Shown here: positions 59,687 through 64,000 of the stretch, one piece after another
Numbering within the stretch: position 1 is the first letter of the stretch
How the letters are laid out: each line of letters starts with the position of its first letter
DNA from: Mucisphaera sp965279675
Lineage (GTDB): Bacteria; Planctomycetota; Phycisphaerae; Phycisphaerales; Phycisphaeraceae
DNA length: 64,000 nucleotides
Assembly: GCF_965279675.1 (NCBI RefSeq)
Contig: NZ_CBDIIJ010000002.1
Span: 2,976,001 to 3,040,000, forward strand
Direction of reading: 5' to 3'
Translations under genes and position numbers: made by a program
Notes under the pieces: generated by a model
The model's database searches: none
Told to the model about the DNA's origin: nothing
Seen by the model: the letters and a program-made list of their open reading frames with translations, nothing else

Positions 59687-59706
59687 GCCCGACGCGTCGT
59701 CGCCGG

Positions 59707-60564
59707 GTGGTCAGCGAAGTGATCGATCACCTGAAGGTGTCGGAGCGTCGGGCGTGCAGGGTCTTGAGGCAGCAACGGGCGGTGCAGCGTTACCTGCCCA
59801 TCGAGCGGGATGACGAGGGTCCGCTGACGCGGCGGATCGTCGCGTTAGCGGCCATGTATGGACGGTACGGCACGCCGAGGATCACGGCGTTACTGAGAGA
59901 AGAGGGCTGGCACGTGAACCACAAGAGAGTTGAGCGCATCTGGCGTCAGGAGGGTCTGAAAGTCCCGAAAAGACAACCTAAACGTGGCCGGTTGTGGCTC
60001 AATGATGGATCGTGTGTGAGGCTACGACCAACGCACAAGGACCATGTCTGGGCGTACGACTTCGTCCAGACGAGAACGCACGACGGACGCCCATTCCGGG
60101 TGCTGGCGATTGTGGATGAATACACCCGCGAATGCCTGGCATTGGACGTGGATCGACAGCTCAAGAGTGACGATGTCCTTGAGCGGTTGGCGTGGCTCAT
60201 GGCGACGCGGAGCGTCCCTGAGCACATCCGCTCAGATAACGGCCCGGAATTTACTGCGAAGGCCGTGCGGGGCTGGCTTGAGCGTGTGGGTGTCCAAACA
60301 CTCTTCATCGAACCAGGGTCGCCTTGGGAAAACGGCTACGTGGAGAGCTTCAACGGCAAGCTGCGTGACGAACTGCTCAACGGCGAGCACTTCTACACGC
60401 TCAAGGAAGCGAAGGTCCTGATCGAGCAGTGGCGGCGACATTACAACACCCGTAGGCCCCACTCGGCCCTGGGCTATCGCCCGCCAGCACCCCAAACCAT
60501 CACTGCAGAGCCGGGCTCCGCTACGCTCCGCCCGGCTCTGCAAACAAGCCTCGGTCTACCGTAG
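59707..60564 (+). CDS. IS3-family transposase OrfB (DDE)
   Basis: 285 residues with GTG at 59707; in-frame sequence continues upstream (KTLSPTRRRRVV) as expected for a product made by frameshift from orfA. rve-type DDE core: VWAYDFVQTRTHDGRPFRVLAIVDEYTRECLALDV (first Asp), IRSDNGPEFTAKAVRGWL (second Asp), and SPWENGYVESFNGKLRDELLNG (Glu), then HYNTRRPHSALGYRPPAP. A helix-turn-helix start (VSERRACRVLRQQRAVQRY) resembles HTH_21. The protein is complete, but without OrfA the element is probably unable to transpose alone. Confidence 0.88.
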   Translation: MVSEVIDHLKVSERRACRVLRQQRAVQRYLPIERDDEGPLTRRIVALAAMYGRYGTPRITALLREEGWHVNHKRVERIWRQEGLKVPKRQPKRGRLWLNDGSCVRLRPTHKDHVWAYDFVQTRTHDGRPFRVLAIVDEYTRECLALDVDRQLKSDDVLERLAWLMATRSVPEHIRSDNGPEFTAKAVRGWLERVGVQTLFIEPGSPWENGYVESFNGKLRDELLNGEHFYTLKEAKVLIEQWRRHYNTRRPHSALGYRPPAPQTITAEPGSATLRPALQTSLGLP

Positions 60565-60799
60565 ACTGTGGGCTGAATCGTGGGGGAAGGTCACCCTGGT
60601 CTGAGGCCAAGCAAGCGTGATATCTCATTTAGTAATCAGTAACTTATTCATGCGAACTCTCTTTCGAAAGAAAAATCGAATCTCGCTGAATACGAGCATC
60701 GTAAATAGAGCAGAATCCGGAGAGAAGCGCCCTTTACCATCTCCCGTCAAGCTCCAGAGTCGTTCCGCTTCGAGTAGGCGGCGAGGTGAAGCAGCGAGT

Positions 60800-61201
60800 T
60801 TACACGTCGCTACTGAGAATAAAGTCAGCGACGTAATGCAGCAGAAGATTGCGATCCTCATCAGACTGAAGATTTCCAAAGTAGGGAAAGAGTGATCCCG
60901 ATGCCTTGCCCGTCGTCTTGACCTCTACGAACACGTATGGCGAAGCATTTATCTCCGCAACCTTGATATCAAGAAACACCGGCTCGCCACGGTAATTGCG
61001 GAGCACCGTAAAGGCAGCAAACGCGTAATGCTCGGCCTGCTCACAGGCCGCGTAGCTGTACGCAATCCCTGCCCCTGTGAGGGCGGCTTTCAGCCAGGCG
61101 GTGTACTCGCTGACCACGTCCACAGCGGTCGGTGAAGAGCTTCGTTTGGCTTCGATGATCAGCCGCAGGTCGTCATTCGGAGGTGGGCTACCGCTTTTCA
61201 T
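60800..61201 (-). CDS. Unknown small protein
   Basis: 133 residues, no recognised family. It contains LRLIIEAKRSSSPTAVDVVSEYTAWLKAAL, then AACEQAEHYAFAAFTVLRNYRGEPVFLDIKVAEINASPYVFVEVKTTGKASGSLFPYFG. The VFLDIKVAEI...YVFVEVKTTGKA pattern has two beta strands with acidic/Lys residues reminiscent of nuclease-like folds, too weak to call. A hydrophobic C-terminal run (NLLLHYVADFIL) ends it. Start ATG at 61201 with a poor binding site. In a region of mobile debris, so it may be an accessory gene or a truncated one. Confidence 0.45.
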   Translation of the reverse strand: MKSGSPPPNDDLRLIIEAKRSSSPTAVDVVSEYTAWLKAALTGAGIAYSYAACEQAEHYAFAAFTVLRNYRGEPVFLDIKVAEINASPYVFVEVKTTGKASGSLFPYFGNLQSDEDRNLLLHYVADFILSSDV

Positions 61202-61517
61202 TGGATCATGCTCAAGTACAGTGACTGTAAGACTCTTCGTGCACCGCTACCTGACTGTAGCGTGTTCGCCCGAGTCAAGCCCCCAACCCGCGTGTCTCCG
61301 CGGCTATGTCGTGCTGTTGTTGGTGTGACGCCGGCCAGCGACACGGCTAGATCATTTTTGGAACATACCTTTAGACAAAGCTGAATGCCGCGAGGCGATC
61401 TCATCGCCTTGGGCCCACTCAATCCACCGGCCTCGGCTTGATCCTTATCAAGTTTCTAGTTGCGGACATCGTCAGCCGAAGGCGAAACCGACCCCGCCGG
61501 TCGCGCCCAGAGGTAGA
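61202..61517. other. Gene-free stretch
   Basis: Between the unknown protein and the OFA-family transporter. Short frames on both strands have no supporting evidence; no tRNA, hairpin or repeat stands out. Confidence 0.5.
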
Positions 61518-62852
61518 TCACAGGGCATGCGAGGATGACTGCCGCGAGGCGTCCGAACGCCGACGTTTCTCCCGGATGTCTAGCGTCATCAGACCCGTGA
61601 TCAACAGGGCTAGAGTGAACAAGCCCGCGAAGATGTAAAGGGTTGTGGCGTAGTCGCCTGTGGCCTCCTGGACTCGCGTCACCAGGGTCGGCCCGGCCAA
61701 GCCGGCAACCGCCCATGCGGTGAGGGTGTAGCCATGAATGGCACTGAGTTGCTTGGTGCCGAATAGGTCACCCAGGAAGGCCGGCACCGAAGCAAACCCG
61801 CCGCCATAACAGGTCAGAATCAGCAGGACCAGAGCCTGAAACTGCCACGGCGCGGGAGAACGGGTCAACAAGAGGAAAGCGACGAGCTGCAAACCAAAGA
61901 AAGCGGCATACGTTGCTGGGCGCCCGATGTAATCCGAAAAAGAGGCCCAGCCGATTCGGCCAATGCCATTGAAGAGCCCCATCAGTCCGACCATGGTCGC
62001 AGCAGCACCGGCGGACATGCTGGCCATCTCTTGCGCCATCGGAGAAGCCACAGCGATCAACGCGATGCCGCACGTAATGTTGATGAAAAGCATCAGCCAC
62101 ATGAAGTAGAACCGCTTGGTCCGAAGCGCTTCACTGGCGGTGAGCTCGGCGAGATCCCGGCTCGCCTTAGCAACGGACTTCATCGGTGAACCCTCTGTCA
62201 ATCTTTCGGCTGCCGCGATTCGCAGATGAGCGGGCACCCAGCCCGGTGGCGGCGGGGAGATGTAGAGCGCACTCCCGGCGATAACGAGGAAGTACACCGT
62301 TCCAAGAATGTAAAAAGTGGATGCCGGGTCGACCGTCTCGAAGAGCTTCTGCATCACCGGGCCGAAGATCATCGCGGAGAAACCAAAGCCCATGATCGCC
62401 ATGCCAGTGGCGAGGCCGCGCTTGTCAGGAAACCACTTAACGAGCGTTGAGACGGGCGTGATGTAGCCAACACCAAGCCCGATGCCGCAGAGCACTCCAT
62501 AGGTCGCGATAAACAGCGGCAGCGAGCCTATGGATACGGCGAGACCGGCACCGAGTGTCCCGAGCCCGTAACAGACCGCCGCCACTAGGCCCGCAACCCG
62601 TGGTCCACGACGCTCCACGAACAGCCCCAGAAACGCCGCAGCCAGCCCCAGGCACACAATGGCTACGGAGAACGCCATGGTTATGTCGGATTTCTGCCAG
62701 CCAACCGCCTCGTTCAACGGCAGCGTCATCACGCTGTACGCGTAAACCGACCCGATCGAGATGTGGATACCCACGCCCGAAAGCGCCACCAGCCAGCGGT
62801 TGCGAGTGGGACGTGGGGCGACTGGGTTTTTGAGATCTGTTTGGGTGGTCAT
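61518..62852 (-). CDS. OFA-family (oxalate/formate antiporter type) MFS transporter
   Basis: 444 residues with ATG at 62852; the longer frame to 63323 has no ribosome binding site and would overlap the pyruvate formate-lyase gene. Twelve hydrophobic helices. OFA signatures: RWLVALSGVGIHISIGSVYAYSV (helix 1 and start), GLGVGYITPVSTLVKWFPDKRGLATGMAIMGFG, GPVMQKLFETVDPASTFYILGTVY, and NGIGRIGWASFSDYIGRP in the second half. The family carries oxalate, formate or other monocarboxylates. Divergent from a pyruvate formate-lyase gene 294 bp away, suggesting movement of formate or a related acid. Confidence 0.87.
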   Translation of the reverse strand: MTTQTDLKNPVAPRPTRNRWLVALSGVGIHISIGSVYAYSVMTLPLNEAVGWQKSDITMAFSVAIVCLGLAAAFLGLFVERRGPRVAGLVAAVCYGLGTLGAGLAVSIGSLPLFIATYGVLCGIGLGVGYITPVSTLVKWFPDKRGLATGMAIMGFGFSAMIFGPVMQKLFETVDPASTFYILGTVYFLVIAGSALYISPPPPGWVPAHLRIAAAERLTEGSPMKSVAKASRDLAELTASEALRTKRFYFMWLMLFINITCGIALIAVASPMAQEMASMSAGAAATMVGLMGLFNGIGRIGWASFSDYIGRPATYAAFFGLQLVAFLLLTRSPAPWQFQALVLLILTCYGGGFASVPAFLGDLFGTKQLSAIHGYTLTAWAVAGLAGPTLVTRVQEATGDYATTLYIFAGLFTLALLITGLMTLDIREKRRRSDASRQSSSHAL

Positions 62853-63037
62853 GGCAGATTCACGCTGTGCCGCGGGCTTCGCTCGGGGAAAGCACGTGGC
62901 GGTGACTAATAGCAGCACCGCAACTGGCCAATATAGGACATAGAGGTCGACTGATTTGCACGGATCGTCGCCAGCATCCTGCTTGAGGCGATTTCGGGAT
63001 TTTGCCCAAACAGGCATGGAAAAGCCGCCGAATCGAT

Positions 63038-63043
63038 TATAAT
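63038..63043 (+). promoter_or_regulatory. Possible -10 box for pyruvate formate-lyase
   Basis: TATAAT in CGATTATAATGAG, about 103 bp before the ATG at 63146. No good -35 box lies at 16-18 bp, so this is weak. Confidence 0.3.
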
Positions 63044-63145
63044 GAGACTGGATGATCTGCTGACGAGTCGACGCCGATGAAAACACACAACAGGTTTGGC
63101 CAGCAATCAACGGCTCGACCCAGCCAAGACTAGGGACGATCACGT

Positions 63146-64000
63146 ATGACCACGACCCAACTCCCTGATTCCGACCAACTCGAAAGTGTCTCGCCTGCGG
63201 TGAAAGACAGTCCGCATCGCGGCTTCTCCGGGAAGACTTGGCGAGAAACGATCGACGTCCGCGACTTCGTACAGGCCAATTACACGCCCTACTCCGGCGA
63301 CGACGCGTTCCTAGAGGGGCCAACGCCGCGAACGACCGATCTCTGGGACAAGCTCTCCGAATTGTTCAAGGCTGAACGAGAAAAGGGCGTCTTAGATGTC
63401 AGCCAGATCCCGTCCTCGATCACGGCCCACGAGCCGGGTTACATCGATCGCGACAACGAGATCATCGTCGGACTGCAGACCGAGGCCCCTCTCAAGCGAG
63501 CGATCTTTCCCAACGGCGGCTGGCGCATGGTCGTCGGCTCGCTCAAGGCCTACGGGTACGAGCCCGACCCGGCCGTTGCCGAGGTCTTCACGAAGCACCG
63601 TAAGACGCACAACGACGGAGTCTTTGATGTCTACACCCCGGAGATCCGCAAGGCCCGCAGTGCCCACCTCGTAACCGGCCTGCCAGATGCCTACGGACGC
63701 GGACGCATCATCGGAGACTACCGCCGAGTCGCGCTCTACGGCATCAATCGCTTGATCGAGGCCAAGCTGGCGGAGAAGGCGAACCTTGACGGACAGTTCA
63801 GTTCCGAGGAAGTCATCCGCAACCGCGAAGAACTCGCCGAGCAGATCAAAGCGCTCCGGGAATTGCTCGCCATGGGCAAGGCCTACGGGTACGACCTCAG
63901 CAGGCCCGCAGCCAACGCCATCGAAGCGGTCCAATGGACCTACTTCGCGTATCTGGCAGCCGTGAAGGAACAGAACGGCGCTGCGATGTCGCTGGGCCGG
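63146..64000 (+). CDS. pflB: Pyruvate formate-lyase, partial (runs off the window)
   Basis: 285 codons are visible from the ATG at 63146 and the frame is open at the end. N-terminal PFL features: TWRETIDVRDFVQANYTPYSGDDAFLEGPTPRTTDLWDKL, GVLDVSQIPSSITAHEPGYIDRDNEIIVGLQTEAPLKRAIFPNGGWRM and the substrate block FTKHRKTHNDGVFDVYTPEIRKARSAHLVTGLPDAYGRGRIIGDYRRVALYG. PFL converts pyruvate and CoA to acetyl-CoA and formate using a glycyl radical; the Gly and catalytic Cys pair lie beyond the window end. Ribosome binding site weak (GGGACG). With nifJ at 17.4 kb the organism has two anaerobic pyruvate routes. Confidence 0.95.
   Translation, partial: MTTTQLPDSDQLESVSPAVKDSPHRGFSGKTWRETIDVRDFVQANYTPYSGDDAFLEGPTPRTTDLWDKLSELFKAEREKGVLDVSQIPSSITAHEPGYIDRDNEIIVGLQTEAPLKRAIFPNGGWRMVVGSLKAYGYEPDPAVAEVFTKHRKTHNDGVFDVYTPEIRKARSAHLVTGLPDAYGRGRIIGDYRRVALYGINRLIEAKLAEKANLDGQFSSEEVIRNREELAEQIKALRELLAMGKAYGYDLSRPAANAIEAVQWTYFAYLAAVKEQNGAAMSLGR

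Larger units (their letters stand above)
59537..60593 (+). mobile_element. IS3-family insertion sequence, orfA-deleted
   Basis: 1057 bp with terminal inverted repeats: left TGACCTTTCCCCCTGA, right (read inward) TGACCTTCCCCCACGA. Holds a 23-codon orfA remnant and orfB. IS3-family elements usually run about 1.2-1.5 kb, so roughly 200-250 bp of orfA are missing. The flanks (AGC before, CCC after) show no target duplication, consistent with a flanking deletion. Confidence 0.8.

Noticed and set aside
62853..63323. N-terminal extension of the OFA-type transporter
   Set aside because: Would overlap the pyruvate formate-lyase start on the other strand and lacks a binding site; the family begins at the MTTQTDL start.

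Overview
The window looks like chromosome of a Planctomycetota bacterium, most likely of the class Phycisphaerae. The basis is GC-rich DNA; six secreted proteins ending in paired EF-hand (dockerin-like) repeats of the type DLIDLSLLATNFG followed by a PEP-CTERM sorting tail; two GFTLIELLVVISIIALL-type prepilin-like proteins; and two integrase 3' tails of the type LSQLVAAWxxL. This is inference from protein families; no rRNA gene is present to settle it.

Layout. (1) 0.2-11 kb: two divergent clusters that each pair a secreted cyanophycinase-like S51 serine peptidase with a cytoplasmic M20/M42-type zinc peptidase; the rightward cluster ends in a YfcC-family transporter whose start overlaps the peptidase stop. 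(2) 11-17 kb: small secreted PEP-CTERM proteins, a single-domain LuxR regulator, an alpha/beta hydrolase, a TerB-DUF697 protein and a SYLF lipoprotein, plus the scar of an integrated element (tRNA 3' end joined to an integrase tail) at 11.7-11.9 kb. (3) 17.4-21 kb: pyruvate:ferredoxin oxidoreductase, then an initiator tRNA-Met gene with a clear promoter. (4) 21.1-29.7 kb: a probable integrated element in the 3' end of that tRNA, with a serine recombinase, a Rep_trans-type initiator/relaxase, an unknown protein and a 1364-residue surface protein holding three almost identical 606-bp tandem repeats. (5) 29.8-32 kb: katG.

(6) 32.3-57.8 kb: a large alginate/uronate utilisation region. Leftward genes: Gfo/Idh-aldo/keto reductase fusion, glucuronate isomerase-like protein, M15 carboxypeptidase lipoprotein, DUF2264 protein, secreted beta-helix protein, PL6 alginate lyase, sialate O-acetylesterase-like protein, sodium:solute symporter, prepilin-like protein, PEP-CTERM/dockerin protein and a LacI regulator. 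Rightward genes: PL5 alginate lyase, aldo/keto reductase, Gfo/Idh oxidoreductase, TIM-barrel isomerase and mannonate-dehydratase-type enolase-superfamily enzyme. Surface-anchored lyases would cut alginate, the symporter would import products, and the isomerase, oxidoreductases and dehydratase would lead uronates towards 2-keto-3-deoxygluconate. An AATTAACA motif recurs beside the LacI gene and between two of the secreted-protein genes and may mark the regulon.

(7) 57.8-61 kb is a mobile-DNA graveyard: a tRNA-Asp 3' fragment with an integrase tail, an IS3-type transposase tail, an N-terminally truncated umuC, and an IS3-family element lacking most of orfA. (8) 61.5-64 kb: an OFA-family (oxalate/formate type) transporter divergent from pyruvate formate-lyase, which runs off the window; with the ferredoxin oxidoreductase this suggests fermentative ability.
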